A stretch of 64,000 nucleotides of DNA from FW021-bin31 sp964478125 (GTDB lineage: Bacteria; Bacteroidota; Bacteroidia; Chitinophagales; Chitinophagaceae): positions 1-64,000 of the forward strand of contig CAYZGR010000007.1 in NCBI GenBank assembly GCA_964478125.1. Direction: 5' to 3'. Positions 51,827 to 62,050 of this stretch are shown one piece after another. A model generated the notes under the pieces. That model worked only from the letters and a program-made list of their open reading frames with translations. It searched no databases and was not told the origin of the DNA. Numbering within the stretch: position 1 is the first letter of the stretch; every line of letters begins with the position of its first letter. Position numbers and translations under genes: made by a program.

Positions 51827-53292
51827 TGATGGTTTTACAAAACATATTATACAAGGTTCGCAATACAGGTTTGCATGGCAGCACCTCCGTGCAGGTGAGT
51901 AACCTTTGTATAGACTCCAGGCAGGTAACGGCCGGAGCTGTTTTCATTGCCATGAGAGGCTTACAATCGGACGGCCACCGGTTTATTGAGCAGGCCATCG
52001 AAAAGGGCGCTGTAGCGGTCATCTGTGAAACAATGCCAGACTGGTTTTACCCGGAGGTAACTTATGTAAAGGTAGAAGATTCTGCCGAGGCTTGTGGAAT
52101 TATAGCTTCTAATTTTTATGATAATCCTTCTTCTAAGGTGAAGCTGACAGGGGTGACGGGTACCAATGGGAAAACGACCATAGTTACTTTACTGTTTAAG
52201 TTGTTTCGAGCGCTGGGGTATTCCTGCGGACTGGTGTCCACTGTACAAAATCAGATCAATGACCGCATTATATCTGCAACCCATACGACGCCGGACGCGA
52301 TCCATATAAATACATTATTGGCCGAAATGGCAGAGGCCGGATGTGAATATGTCTTCATGGAGGTAAGCTCGCATGCCATCCACCAGAAACGTATCGCCGG
52401 GCTGCAATTCTCGGGGGGGATATTCAGTAATATCACCCATGATCATCTGGATTATCACAAAACCTTTGAAGAATATATCCGTGTAAAGAAATCCTTTTTT
52501 GATCATCTTCCTTCATGGGCTTTTGCATTAACCAATCTGGACGATAAAAGAGGAAGGGTCATGCTGCAAAATACGGAAGCGCGGAAGCTTACCTACGGTT
52601 TGAGGAATATGGCCGATTATAAAGGGAAAATTATTGAAAATAATTTGAGCGGCCTGGTGATGCGGGTGAATGGAGAGGAGGTGCATTTTCGGTTAACGGG
52701 AACATTCAATGCTTATAATCTTCTGGCTGTATATGGTACTGCATCTGAATTGGGAATGGACAAAGAAAAGAGCCTTGAAAAATTAAGCGCTCTGACGGGA
52801 GCAGAAGGACGTTTCGACCTATTGTTGTCTCCCCATACGCATGTAATGGGAATTGTGGATTATGCACACACGCCGGATGCTCTTTTAAATATACTGGCTA
52901 CTATTAATGATTTGCGTAAAGGGGAAGAACAGCTGATCACCGTTATTGGTTGCGGTGGAGACCGGGACAAAACCAAGCGCCCGGAAATGGGCAGAGTGGC
53001 CGTGCAATATAGTGACAAAGTCATATTTACCTCGGATAACCCGCGTACCGAAGATCCGGATATGATCATTAAAGAGATGGAAGCAGGTGTGTCGTCGTCG
53101 AAACAAAATAAAATATTGTCGATAACGGACCGGCGTGAGGCTATTAAAACGGCCTGCAGTCTGGCCCGCCCGCGAGATATCGTGTTGGTGGCCGGTAAAG
53201 GACATGAGAAGTACCAGGAAATAAAGGGGGTTAAAAAACCCTTTGATGATAAAGTGGTTTTGAGTGAAATGCTAAAAGTTTTTGAGAAATAA
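51826..53292 (+). CDS. murE: UDP-MurNAc-tripeptide ligase
   Basis: 488 residues. Adds the third amino acid (commonly meso-diaminopimelate in this phylum) to UDP-MurNAc-dipeptide. Visible features: the ATP P-loop GVTGTNGKTTIV (near 111-122), SSHAIHQKRI, NITHDHLDYHKT and the C-terminal domain with DNPRTEDPDMII, whose DNPR motif is typical of diaminopimelate-adding MurE. A second ATG at 51829 is an alternative start. Confidence 0.95.
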   Translation: MMVLQNILYKVRNTGLHGSTSVQVSNLCIDSRQVTAGAVFIAMRGLQSDGHRFIEQAIEKGAVAVICETMPDWFYPEVTYVKVEDSAEACGIIASNFYDNPSSKVKLTGVTGTNGKTTIVTLLFKLFRALGYSCGLVSTVQNQINDRIISATHTTPDAIHINTLLAEMAEAGCEYVFMEVSSHAIHQKRIAGLQFSGGIFSNITHDHLDYHKTFEEYIRVKKSFFDHLPSWAFALTNLDDKRGRVMLQNTEARKLTYGLRNMADYKGKIIENNLSGLVMRVNGEEVHFRLTGTFNAYNLLAVYGTASELGMDKEKSLEKLSALTGAEGRFDLLLSPHTHVMGIVDYAHTPDALLNILATINDLRKGEEQLITVIGCGGDRDKTKRPEMGRVAVQYSDKVIFTSDNPRTEDPDMIIKEMEAGVSSSKQNKILSITDRREAIKTACSLARPRDIVLVAGKGHEKYQEIKGVKKPFDDKVVLSEMLKVFEK

Positions 53293-53300
53293 ATTTAAAT

Positions 53301-54566
53301 ATGCTCTATTACCTTTTTAATTATCTAAAAGCCGAATTCAACCTCACGGGAGCGGGTGTGTTTCAATATATCTCTTTCCGTGTGGCCATGGCGGTGATAA
53401 TTTCTCTGGTAATTTCCCTGTTGTTTGGAAAGCGTCTGGTGCGTTATCTACAAAAAAAACAGGTAGGTGAAGTGATCCGTGATCTGGGTCTCCAGGGAGA
53501 AGAGAATAAAAAAGGGACTCCGACCATGGGCGGCCTGATTATTCTTTCGGCCATTATTATCCCAACCTTGTTATTTGCCAAAATAGCTAACATATATGTG
53601 ATCCTTATCCTCTTGAGTACCGTCTGGCTTGGAATTATCGGCTTCGTTGATGATTATATCAAAGTATTTAGAAAAAATAAAGAAGGGCTTGCCGGAAAGT
53701 TTAAAGTTATCGGCCAGGTGGGGTTGGGTATTATTGTGGGAGCCGTTCTCTATTTCAATAATAATGTGGTTATTCAGCGTGAAATTGTGCGGCCTTCAAG
53801 GCCTGCAATGAGCAGAATAACTCCCTTTGGGTTTTCAAATGCCGATCGGGATGTACAGGAGATCAAAAAGAACTTTGTGAATGTAAAAACGCCGATTACA
53901 ACCATTCCTTTTGTCAAGAGCCATGAGTTTAACTATGCCCGTTTGATTTCATGGATCGGGCCGGGGGCAAAGAATTTTACCTGGCTTTTATATATCGTTA
54001 TTGTCATTTTTATCATAACGGCAGTTTCCAATGGAGCCAATATGACGGATGGGTTGGATGGGCTTGCTACCGGTGTTTCCGCAGTTATTGGAGTGGGTAT
54101 TGGAATTTTTGCCTATGTATCGGGTAACATCAAATTTGCAGATTATCTTAATATTATGTACATCCCCAATATTGGGGAATTGTCCATTTTTATTGCGGCT
54201 TTTGTGGGCGCCTGTATCGGGTTTTTATGGTACAATGCTTATCCCGCACAAGTATTTATGGGAGATACGGGGAGTCTGGCGTTGGGCGGCATTATTGCCG
54301 CATTGGCAATCATGGTCCGAAAGGAGTTACTGATCCCCATTTTTTGCGGGGTATTTCTGGTAGAAAATATTTCTGTGATGCTTCAGGTAGGGTATTTTAA
54401 ATATACGAAGAAGAAATATGGCGAAGGAAGAAGGATCTTTCGAATGGCGCCGCTTCATCATCATTATCAGAAGTTGGGGTATCATGAAAGTAAAATTGCT
54501 GTACGGTTTTGGATCGTGACAATTATGTGTGTAGTGTTTTCGATAGCTACTCTGAAGATGAGGTAG
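53301..54566 (+). CDS. mraY: Phospho-MurNAc-pentapeptide translocase
   Basis: 421 residues with ten predicted membrane helices. It transfers phospho-MurNAc-pentapeptide to undecaprenyl phosphate (lipid I). Catalytic signature segments: the paired Asp in GFVDDYIKV (near 116-118), NMTDGLDGLATG and FMGDTGSLALGG, and MAPLHHHYQKLG. A roughly 60-residue insertion after the second Asp motif (QREIVRPSRPAMSR) lengthens it to the size usual in Bacteroidota. Confidence 0.95.
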   Translation: MLYYLFNYLKAEFNLTGAGVFQYISFRVAMAVIISLVISLLFGKRLVRYLQKKQVGEVIRDLGLQGEENKKGTPTMGGLIILSAIIIPTLLFAKIANIYVILILLSTVWLGIIGFVDDYIKVFRKNKEGLAGKFKVIGQVGLGIIVGAVLYFNNNVVIQREIVRPSRPAMSRITPFGFSNADRDVQEIKKNFVNVKTPITTIPFVKSHEFNYARLISWIGPGAKNFTWLLYIVIVIFIITAVSNGANMTDGLDGLATGVSAVIGVGIGIFAYVSGNIKFADYLNIMYIPNIGELSIFIAAFVGACIGFLWYNAYPAQVFMGDTGSLALGGIIAALAIMVRKELLIPIFCGVFLVENISVMLQVGYFKYTKKKYGEGRRIFRMAPLHHHYQKLGYHESKIAVRFWIVTIMCVVFSIATLKMR

Positions 54567-54607
54567 TTGCAGCGGTAAGGATTTGATAATAAGTAAGATT
54601 AAAAATA

Positions 54608-55951
54608 ATGCATAATAACAAACATATGGTGATCCTGGGAGCCGGAGAAAGTGGTATAGGCGCCGCTTTGCTGGCGAAACAAAAGGGGTATGATGTGTTT
54701 GTATCGGAAAGGGGAAAGATTAAAGACGCCTTTAAAGAAGAATTGCAAAAGGCGGCCGTACGATTTGAAGAGGGAACACATTCTTTAAATGAGATCCTGG
54801 ATGCAGACGAAATTATTAAGAGTCCTGGGATCCCGGAGTGTAACGATGTAATGTATGCTGTTCGTAAATCTGGGATCCCGGTAATATCGGAAATAGAATT
54901 GGCTTTCCACTATTCCGATGGTAAAAAGATCATTGCGATAACAGGAACAAACGGTAAAACAACCACCACGGCATTGACCGGACATATTTTTAAAAATGCA
55001 GGATTAAAAGCGGCATGCGTGGGAAACATAGGTACAAGCTTTGCAAGGCAGGTGGCATGCGAACCGGTAGATTACTATATCGTGGAGGTAAGTAGCTTCC
55101 AGCTGGACGACATTAAGGAATTTCGTCCGGACGTGGCCGTTTTACTTAATATTACTGCTGATCATCTGGACCGTTATGATCATAAGATAGAAAATTATGC
55201 CGCTGCTAAATTGAAGATCGCGGCTAATCAGAAAGATTCAGATTATTTCATCTATTGTAAAGATGACGATTTAACCAATAAATTTTTACGCGATAAACCT
55301 ATTCAATCAAAATTAATACCGTTTTCTATTATGGAACCATTACAGGAAGGAGGATTTTTGGAAAATGAAAACATGCATATAAAACTGGAAGATGATTTTA
55401 GTGTTCCGTTATTTGAGCTGGCTTTGAAGGGCCGTCATAACATTTATAATTCTATGGCAGCAAGTATTTCATCAAAGACCATGGGGATCAGGAATTCAGC
55501 GATACGAGAGAGCCTGACTTCTTTTGAAGGGGTTCCCCATCGGATGGCTTTCGTTGCCGCTGTCCGGGGGATTATATTCATTAATGATAGTAAAGCGACC
55601 AATATCAATTCGGTTTGGTTCTCCCTTGAGAATATGGAACGACCTACTATTCTGATTCTTGGAGGGGTGGATAAAGGAAACGACTATGGGATTATCAGAG
55701 AACTGGTACGTGAAAAAGTGAAAGCCATTATTTGCCTGGGTAAAGAAAACGCGCGTATTCATGCGGCCCTGTCGGATGATGTAAATGTGATGTTAGACAC
55801 CCATTCCATGAAAGATGCCGTACAGGCAGCTTACATGATGGCTGAAAAAGGAGATGTGGTGTTGTTGTCTCCGGCATGTGCAAGCTTTGATCTGTTTAAA
55901 AACTTTGAGGACCGCGGGGATCAGTTTGAAGCTGCGGTCCGTAAATTATAA
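54608..55951 (+). CDS. murD: UDP-MurNAc-L-alanine:D-glutamate ligase
   Basis: 447 residues. Adds D-Glu to UDP-MurNAc-L-Ala. N-terminal Rossmann-like domain (VILGAGESGIGAALLAKQ), central P-loop GTNGKTTTTALT (near 115-126), VEVSSFQLDDI, NITADHLDRYDH, and the C-terminal domain with NDSKATNINSV and LSPACASFDLFKNFEDRG. All landmarks are present. Confidence 0.95.
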   Translation: MHNNKHMVILGAGESGIGAALLAKQKGYDVFVSERGKIKDAFKEELQKAAVRFEEGTHSLNEILDADEIIKSPGIPECNDVMYAVRKSGIPVISEIELAFHYSDGKKIIAITGTNGKTTTTALTGHIFKNAGLKAACVGNIGTSFARQVACEPVDYYIVEVSSFQLDDIKEFRPDVAVLLNITADHLDRYDHKIENYAAAKLKIAANQKDSDYFIYCKDDDLTNKFLRDKPIQSKLIPFSIMEPLQEGGFLENENMHIKLEDDFSVPLFELALKGRHNIYNSMAASISSKTMGIRNSAIRESLTSFEGVPHRMAFVAAVRGIIFINDSKATNINSVWFSLENMERPTILILGGVDKGNDYGIIRELVREKVKAIICLGKENARIHAALSDDVNVMLDTHSMKDAVQAAYMMAEKGDVVLLSPACASFDLFKNFEDRGDQFEAAVRKL

Positions 55952-55989
55952 ATAAGCATAAGCTAAAACAGTAAAATTAATAAATACAG

Positions 55990-57207
55990 GTGCATAAACT
56001 GATAGGAAATATAAAAGGAGATAAGGTGATTTGGGCGGTGGTCATCATTCTGTCACTGGTGAGCGTGTTGGCAGTATATAGCTCCACCGGTACTCTGGCT
56101 TACCGGATGCGTCAGGGGCATACGGAATATTATCTTTTTAAGCAGTTGTCGGTACTGGCCCTGGGCCTGTTTATTATTTACATCGCTCATCGGGTCAACT
56201 ATGTGGTGTATTCCCGTATGGCAGTTATCTTTTACCTTATTGTTATTCCTTTGTTAATTTATACTTTGCTTTTTGGGGCCACTATAAACGATGCCAGCAG
56301 GTGGATCAAACTGCCCGTGATCAATTTAACTTTTCAAACCTCGGATATGGCTAAGCTGGCTTTGTTTATGTATGTCTCCAGGCAGTTGTCAAGGAAGCAA
56401 AAAGTTATTAAGGACTTTAAAAAAGGATTCTTACCTATACTGATACCGGTTTGTCTTATTTGCATACTGATCATGCCGGCTAACCTGTCTACGGCTGTAT
56501 TATTGGGAGGTAGCTGCATGTTATTGTGTTTTATAGGCCGGGTAAGAGTGCGTCACCTTTTGGCGCTCCTGGCCGTGGGAGCCGTTATTATTGCAATAGT
56601 TGCCGGAGTTATATTGGCTACAGGTATTGGTGGCGGACGTGTGACTACCTGGCGACATCGTATTGAGCATTTTACGCAGGGTGATCAAAGAGGAGAAGCT
56701 CCTTATCAGGTGCAACAATCTAAAATTGCCATTGCAAACGGCAGGATTTTCGGGCGGGGTCCAGGGAATAGTGAGCAGCGTAATTTCCTGCCCCATCCCT
56801 ATTCCGATTTTATATTCTCTATTATAGTAGAAGAATATGGATTAGTAGGAGGATGCCTCTTGATCTTATGCTACCTGATCTTTTTACTAAGGAGTATTCG
56901 TATTTTCAGAAAATGTCCTTATGCCTTTGGCGCTTTTTTATGTGTAGGATTAAGTTTTACGTTAGTCATTCAAGCTTTTGCCAATATGGCCGTCGCGGTT
57001 AACCTGATGCCGGTAACCGGGATCACGTTACCATTGGTAAGTATGGGCGGAACCTCAATTTGGTTTACCAGCCTGGCTATTGGAATTATATTGAGCGTAA
57101 GCAGAAATGTGGAAGAAATGGAGGCCAGGCAGAAACAGAAAGAAGAAGAAAATAAAACCGGAATTATTGAGGATAATAAGGTGAATATAGCTATGCAGGC
57201 AGGATAA
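55990..57207 (+). CDS. ftsW: Septal peptidoglycan glycosyltransferase FtsW
   Basis: 405 residues beginning with GTG at 55990. SEDS-family membrane protein with about ten helices; it polymerises lipid II at the septum with FtsI. Landmarks: DASRWIKLP with the following hydrophobic run, GRGPGNSEQRNFLPHPYSDF-like loop (catalytic region; Glu in the SEQR/SDFIFSII part) and LPVSMGG-like LPLVSMGGTS near the C-terminus. The tail is Glu/Lys rich. Confidence 0.93.
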   Translation: MHKLIGNIKGDKVIWAVVIILSLVSVLAVYSSTGTLAYRMRQGHTEYYLFKQLSVLALGLFIIYIAHRVNYVVYSRMAVIFYLIVIPLLIYTLLFGATINDASRWIKLPVINLTFQTSDMAKLALFMYVSRQLSRKQKVIKDFKKGFLPILIPVCLICILIMPANLSTAVLLGGSCMLLCFIGRVRVRHLLALLAVGAVIIAIVAGVILATGIGGGRVTTWRHRIEHFTQGDQRGEAPYQVQQSKIAIANGRIFGRGPGNSEQRNFLPHPYSDFIFSIIVEEYGLVGGCLLILCYLIFLLRSIRIFRKCPYAFGAFLCVGLSFTLVIQAFANMAVAVNLMPVTGITLPLVSMGGTSIWFTSLAIGIILSVSRNVEEMEARQKQKEEENKTGIIEDNKVNIAMQAG

Positions 57208-57224
57208 AAATTTAAAATGGAAAG

Positions 57225-58322
57225 ATGAAAAACGGGCATAAAATAATGATAGCAGGCGGTGGCACCGGGGGACATATCTTCCCGGCCATAGCCATTGCCC
57301 GGGCTTTGCAAAAAAAGGAGCCGGATATAGATATCCTGTTTGTAGGCGCTCGTGGAAAGATGGAAATGCAGAAAGTCCCTGAAGCCGGATATAAGATCAT
57401 CGGATTAAATATCTCGGGTATGAACCGGAGTTCGTGGCTGAAGAACATTACCCTGCCGTTCAAGATCCTCGGCAGTCTTCGGCAGGCAAGAAAAATTATC
57501 AAAATGTTTCGGCCCGATGTAGCGGTGGGAGTGGGCGGATATGCCAGTTTTCCCGTTCTAAATGTATCGCAAACTCATGGGATCCCTACGGTTATACAGG
57601 AACAGAATGCTTATGCAGGGAAGACCAATACCATACTGGGTAAAAAAGCAGATGTGATTTGTGTTGCCGCGAAAGGAATGGAGCACTTTTTCCCTAAGAG
57701 CAGAATAGTCCTTACTGGAAATCCCGTACGGCAATCTATTGTTACGGGAATTGGAAATAAAGAAGGGGCGTTGAAGAAGTTTGGTTTGCAGGCGAATAAG
57801 AATACCATTTTTATAGTGGGCGGAAGTTTGGGTGCAAAGTCTGTAAATGAAGCTCTTTTGCATCATTTACAACAGATCATTGATGCGGGTATACAGCTTA
57901 TCTGGCAAACAGGAAATTATTCATACGAAAAAGTTAGTAAATCCGTTAAAGAGTATAAAGAGCAGGTAAAAGTTTTTGCATTTATTAACGATATTGAACA
58001 GGCCTATGCTGCTACGGATATTATTATATCCCGTGCGGGAGCATTGGCCTTATCAGAACTCAGTATTGTAGGGAAACCGGTCATTTTTGTGCCTTTCCCT
58101 TTTGCTGCCGAAGACCACCAAACAGAAAATGCAAGATCTCTGGTGAAACAAGATGCAGCGCTCCTGATAAGGGATGATGAGGCAAACGCAAAGCTGGTCG
58201 AGACCCTGCTCGATTTGCTGAATGACAAAAGGTTACAAAAACAAATGGCGGATAATATTAAAAAGCTGGCTATAACAAATGCAGATGACCGGATCGCAAA
58301 TGAAATTTTAAAATTGGTATGA
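57225..58322 (+). CDS. murG: UDP-GlcNAc:lipid I GlcNAc transferase
   Basis: 365 residues, GT28 family, membrane-associated in the cytoplasm. Makes lipid II from lipid I. Motifs: IAGGGTGGHIFPAIAIA (near 9-25), VGGYASFPV, QEQNAYAGKTN and the UDP-sugar site SRAGALALSEL plus FPFAAEDHQTENA. The gene overlaps murC by four bases. Confidence 0.95.
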   Translation: MKNGHKIMIAGGGTGGHIFPAIAIARALQKKEPDIDILFVGARGKMEMQKVPEAGYKIIGLNISGMNRSSWLKNITLPFKILGSLRQARKIIKMFRPDVAVGVGGYASFPVLNVSQTHGIPTVIQEQNAYAGKTNTILGKKADVICVAAKGMEHFFPKSRIVLTGNPVRQSIVTGIGNKEGALKKFGLQANKNTIFIVGGSLGAKSVNEALLHHLQQIIDAGIQLIWQTGNYSYEKVSKSVKEYKEQVKVFAFINDIEQAYAATDIIISRAGALALSELSIVGKPVIFVPFPFAAEDHQTENARSLVKQDAALLIRDDEANAKLVETLLDLLNDKRLQKQMADNIKKLAITNADDRIANEILKLV

Positions 58323-59707
58323 TCAACCTGAAAGACATAAAAAGCGTTTTTCTAATAGGAATTGGTGGCATCGGTATGTCTGCTTTGGCACGATATTTCC
58401 ATGAAAAAGGATGTCGGGTATCGGGTTATGATCGTGTACGCTCTTCTTTAACTGAACAGATGGAAAAAGAAGGTATTCTTATAAATTATAAAGAAGAAAT
58501 AAAGGAAGAAGATAAGCATCCGGCGTTTGTTATTTATACTCCTGCAATCGGGAAAGAACATATATTATATCAATATTTTACAGCACATCGAATTCCGGTT
58601 TATAAAAGGAGTGAAGTATTACAAATGATACTCCGGGATATGGAATGTATTGCTGTGGCAGGTACGCATGGAAAGACGACTATTTCCAGCATGATCGCTC
58701 ATATATTGAGAGAAAGCGGGTGGGGATGTCATGCTTTCCTGGGAGGGGTGGCAGTAAATTATAATACGAATTATTGGAGCAGCGAGCGGTCATTGGCAGT
58801 AGTGGAGGCGGATGAATATGACCGGTCCTTTTTGCGGCTGGAACCGGATAAGGCGGTTATAAGTGCAATAGATGCGGACCATCTGGATATATACCAGACA
58901 GAACAAAACATACGGCAGGCCTTTATTGATTTTACACATAAGATAAAGCCTGGAGGACTGTTGATCTATAAAAAGAATATAAATCATGATGCTTCTTTTG
59001 GAGGAGACCGCCGGTGGCATTATCATTTAACAGATATACATTCCGATATTCATGCCGGTAATATTAACATGGTAGACGGTCGTTACCAGTTTGATGTTAC
59101 TCTTCCGGGCGCTGTGACGATAGAGAAAGTTACCTTGAATATAGGGGGGAGGCATAATATAGAAAATGCACTGGCTGCAGTGGCAATGAGTTATGAGACC
59201 GGAGTGAGTGCCGACGCGATAAGAGTTTCTTTAGCTTCATATAAAGGCGTGAAGCGGCGTTTTGAATATATTATTAAAAAAGAGGATCAGGTTTATATTG
59301 ACGATTATGCACACCATCCCGAAGAACTTCGGATGTTGCTGTCAAGCGTAAAGGATCTATACCCGGATGATCAATGCACTATCGTATTCCAGCCCCATTT
59401 ATATAGCCGAACGCGCGATTTTGCGGTGGGCTTTGCGGCGGCCCTTGACCAGGCGGAAGAAGTTATATTGCTGCCTGTTTATCCGGCACGTGAGGACTCT
59501 ATACCGGGAGTGGACAGCCAATTGATCGCCGGGCTGTTAAAAAAGGATAAAGTGAATGTATATTCGAAAGCAGAAGCCTTAAAAAAGTTGGAGCGCAACA
59601 GAAACAAAATAGTAGTTACTGCCGGAGCCGGAGATATTGGGGCCATGGTGCAGGAGATAAAGACTTGTTTGGAAAATAAAGAATATAAAAATAGAGATGT
59701 CGGGTAA
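58319..59707 (+). CDS. murC: UDP-MurNAc:L-alanine ligase
   Basis: 462 residues. Adds L-Ala to UDP-MurNAc, the first step of the stem peptide. Motifs: GIGGIGMSALARYF (near 14-27), P-loop GTHGKTTISSM, VEADEYDRSFL, DADHLDIY, YIDDYAHHPEELR and FQPHLYSRT. It starts inside the murG stop (ATGA) and its end overlaps ftsQ by 11 bases. Confidence 0.95.
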   Translation: MINLKDIKSVFLIGIGGIGMSALARYFHEKGCRVSGYDRVRSSLTEQMEKEGILINYKEEIKEEDKHPAFVIYTPAIGKEHILYQYFTAHRIPVYKRSEVLQMILRDMECIAVAGTHGKTTISSMIAHILRESGWGCHAFLGGVAVNYNTNYWSSERSLAVVEADEYDRSFLRLEPDKAVISAIDADHLDIYQTEQNIRQAFIDFTHKIKPGGLLIYKKNINHDASFGGDRRWHYHLTDIHSDIHAGNINMVDGRYQFDVTLPGAVTIEKVTLNIGGRHNIENALAAVAMSYETGVSADAIRVSLASYKGVKRRFEYIIKKEDQVYIDDYAHHPEELRMLLSSVKDLYPDDQCTIVFQPHLYSRTRDFAVGFAAALDQAEEVILLPVYPAREDSIPGVDSQLIAGLLKKDKVNVYSKAEALKKLERNRNKIVVTAGAGDIGAMVQEIKTCLENKEYKNRDVG

Positions 59708-60557
59708 TAAAGGAAAAATATCAACAAAAAAGGTACTGATTGCCTTGTTAAGCATAGTAATGGTAGCCGGGTTTATCGTACTCTTCGTGGCCGCCTCCAG
59801 AGGTAAACAGGAAGGCAGCTGTAAAGGGATTGTTATTTCCTTTGATAAGAAGGAGCGCATAATGTATGTAGACACGGCGAGCATAAGGAAACAACTCGAT
59901 ACAAATAAACAGTTGAACCCGGTAGGGAAAACATTAAACCGGTTAAATCTTCCACTGTTAAAGCAATCCGTAGGCGCCCATGATTGGGTGAAAAGTGCGG
60001 AAGTGTATATGGGTAATCACGATTTGCTGCATATAAAGATCACGCAAAGGGTACCGGTGGCCCGGGTGTTTAGAGATGACGGCTTTAGTTTCTACCTGGA
60101 TCGGGCCGGAGGGACTACCCCTGCACTGGGTAAGTTTACTATTCGGTTGCCGGTTTTTACCGGTTTCCCGAAGCGAGGGAAGAAAGCCGCTGCAGAAGAC
60201 AGTTCATTACTTGTACAAATTGGAAAGATCAGTCATTTTATAGCCCGGGATTCGTTTTGGATGGCACAAGTAGAACAGATCAATATGAATTCAGAAAATG
60301 AATTTGAGCTTGTTCCTAAGGTTGGAGATGCCCTTATCCTCTTTGGAGAAGGAGCACATATAAAAGAGAAATTCGATAAACTTTTGACCTTTTATAAAAA
60401 GGGATTGAATAATGTGGGGTGGGGATATTACGATACGCTTGATTTGAGATTTGTCGGTCAGGTAGTTGCATCCAGAAAAGGGACAGAAGAAAATCCTGCT
60501 ATCGTAGCCTTAAAGGAACATAATGCACCAAAAGTATTGATAAATGAGAAAAAATAA
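59697..60557 (+). CDS. ftsQ: FtsQ-like cell division protein
   Basis: 286 residues. Basic N-terminus, one membrane helix (about 16-34, VLIALLSIVMVAGFIVLF), then a POTRA-like region (YVDTASIRKQLDTN, LLHIKITQRVPVARVF) and an FtsQ domain ending before a variable tail. Context (after murC, before ftsA) and topology identify it. It starts 11 bases inside murC. No ddl (D-Ala-D-Ala ligase) lies between murC and ftsQ as found in some other phyla. Confidence 0.85.
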   Translation: MSGNKGKISTKKVLIALLSIVMVAGFIVLFVAASRGKQEGSCKGIVISFDKKERIMYVDTASIRKQLDTNKQLNPVGKTLNRLNLPLLKQSVGAHDWVKSAEVYMGNHDLLHIKITQRVPVARVFRDDGFSFYLDRAGGTTPALGKFTIRLPVFTGFPKRGKKAAAEDSSLLVQIGKISHFIARDSFWMAQVEQINMNSENEFELVPKVGDALILFGEGAHIKEKFDKLLTFYKKGLNNVGWGYYDTLDLRFVGQVVASRKGTEENPAIVALKEHNAPKVLINEKK

Positions 60558-60592
60558 AATCAACAATTCTTACAATTTAAAACAGTTACATC

Positions 60593-61990
60593 ATGAGTAA
60601 GGAAGCGCCCATTATTGTAGGCCTTGATATCGGTACCACCAAGATTGCCGCAATTGCCGGAAGGAAAAATGAATTTGGGAAACTGGAGATCCTGAGCTTT
60701 GGCCGGGCGGATTCATTTGGTGTGCAGCATGGCATGGTCCTAAATATTGACCAGACCATAAAAGCTATAAAAATAGCTTTACAAAATTGTTATGCCACTA
60801 ACCCGGATTTGGAAGTACACGAAGTATATGTGGGTATCGCAGGGCAGCATATAAAGAGCATGCAGACAAGAGGAGATATTGTAAGAGGAGATACTGAAAC
60901 CGAGATCTCTCAAAGAGAAATTGATCAGCTTATTGATGATCAGTATAAGACTTATGTACCCGCCGGTGATCAGATTATTGATGTCATTCCACAAGTATAT
61001 ACAGTCGATAGCATCCCCAATATTACCTATCCTATTGGTATGGCGGGAGTGAAGGTCGGCGCTGACTTTCATATTATTACGGGAGACAAGAATGCCATAC
61101 GGAATATCAATCGCAGTGTAGAGAAATCCGATCTGGTTATTAAAGATCTGGTATTACAACCGCTGGCATCGGCCTCCGCGGTAATGTGTGATCAGGACCT
61201 GGAGGCTGGCGTGGCCATTGTGGATATAGGAGGGGGTACTACGGATATAGCTGTTTTTTATGAAGGTATTTTAAAGCATACGGCGGTAATCCCTTATGGA
61301 GGTGAGAATATTACCAATGATATTAAAAACGGTCTTGGTGTACTCAAGGCGCAGGCAGAGCAAATGAAGGTACAATTCGGATCCGCCCTGGCAGATGAAA
61401 CCCTATCTAATGCCTATATTACTATTCCGGGATTGAGGGGACAGAAAGCAAGGGAGATTTCGGTTAAGAATCTGAGCCATATTATTCAGGCGCGTATGCA
61501 GGAAATATTGGATTTCGTGAGCTACAGTCTAAAACAGGCAGGGCTGGATAACAAGCTTTTGAATGGGGGAATTATCCTGACTGGCGGAGGTTCACAGCTT
61601 AAGCACCTGGTTCAGCTTGCCGAATACACAACAGGTATCCATGCCCGCATCGGCCTTCCCAATGAACACCTGGCTTCCGGGTATATAGAGGAATTGTCGC
61701 GACCCATGTATTCTACCTGTATTGGTCTCATTTTGAAAGGTTATAACGATTATGAGAATAATCTGAAAATGACTGAGCATTATGAAATATTAAAATCAAA
61801 TAAAAAAGGAAAAGGGGCCAAGCGGCCGGTGCAGGAAGAAGAACTCGTCTTACCTGTGGAGCCTGAACTAAAAAAGAAGCCCGGCGGAGGGGTAAATATA
61901 GGGCCGAGAAAAACCCTTAAGGAATTTATGGATTCCATGAAACGGGGGTTAATTGATCTGTTTCGTGAAGAAGAAGATGCGAAATTTTAA
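60593..61990 (+). CDS. ftsA: Cell division protein FtsA
   Basis: 465 residues, actin fold. Motifs: IVGLDIGTTKIAA (near 7-19), VVDIGGGTTDIAVF-type AIVDIGGGTTDIAVF, and GIILTGGGSQLKHL. The C-terminal helix (LKEFMDSMKRGLIDLFREEED) is the amphipathic membrane anchor. FtsA tethers FtsZ to the membrane. It lies 60 bp before ftsZ. Confidence 0.95.
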   Translation: MSKEAPIIVGLDIGTTKIAAIAGRKNEFGKLEILSFGRADSFGVQHGMVLNIDQTIKAIKIALQNCYATNPDLEVHEVYVGIAGQHIKSMQTRGDIVRGDTETEISQREIDQLIDDQYKTYVPAGDQIIDVIPQVYTVDSIPNITYPIGMAGVKVGADFHIITGDKNAIRNINRSVEKSDLVIKDLVLQPLASASAVMCDQDLEAGVAIVDIGGGTTDIAVFYEGILKHTAVIPYGGENITNDIKNGLGVLKAQAEQMKVQFGSALADETLSNAYITIPGLRGQKAREISVKNLSHIIQARMQEILDFVSYSLKQAGLDNKLLNGGIILTGGGSQLKHLVQLAEYTTGIHARIGLPNEHLASGYIEELSRPMYSTCIGLILKGYNDYENNLKMTEHYEILKSNKKGKGAKRPVQEEELVLPVEPELKKKPGGGVNIGPRKTLKEFMDSMKRGLIDLFREEEDAKF

Positions 61991-62050
61991 ATTTTTTCAT
62001 ACAGATCCCCGTGCACAAAAAACACAGAACAAACATAAAAATTAACCGTT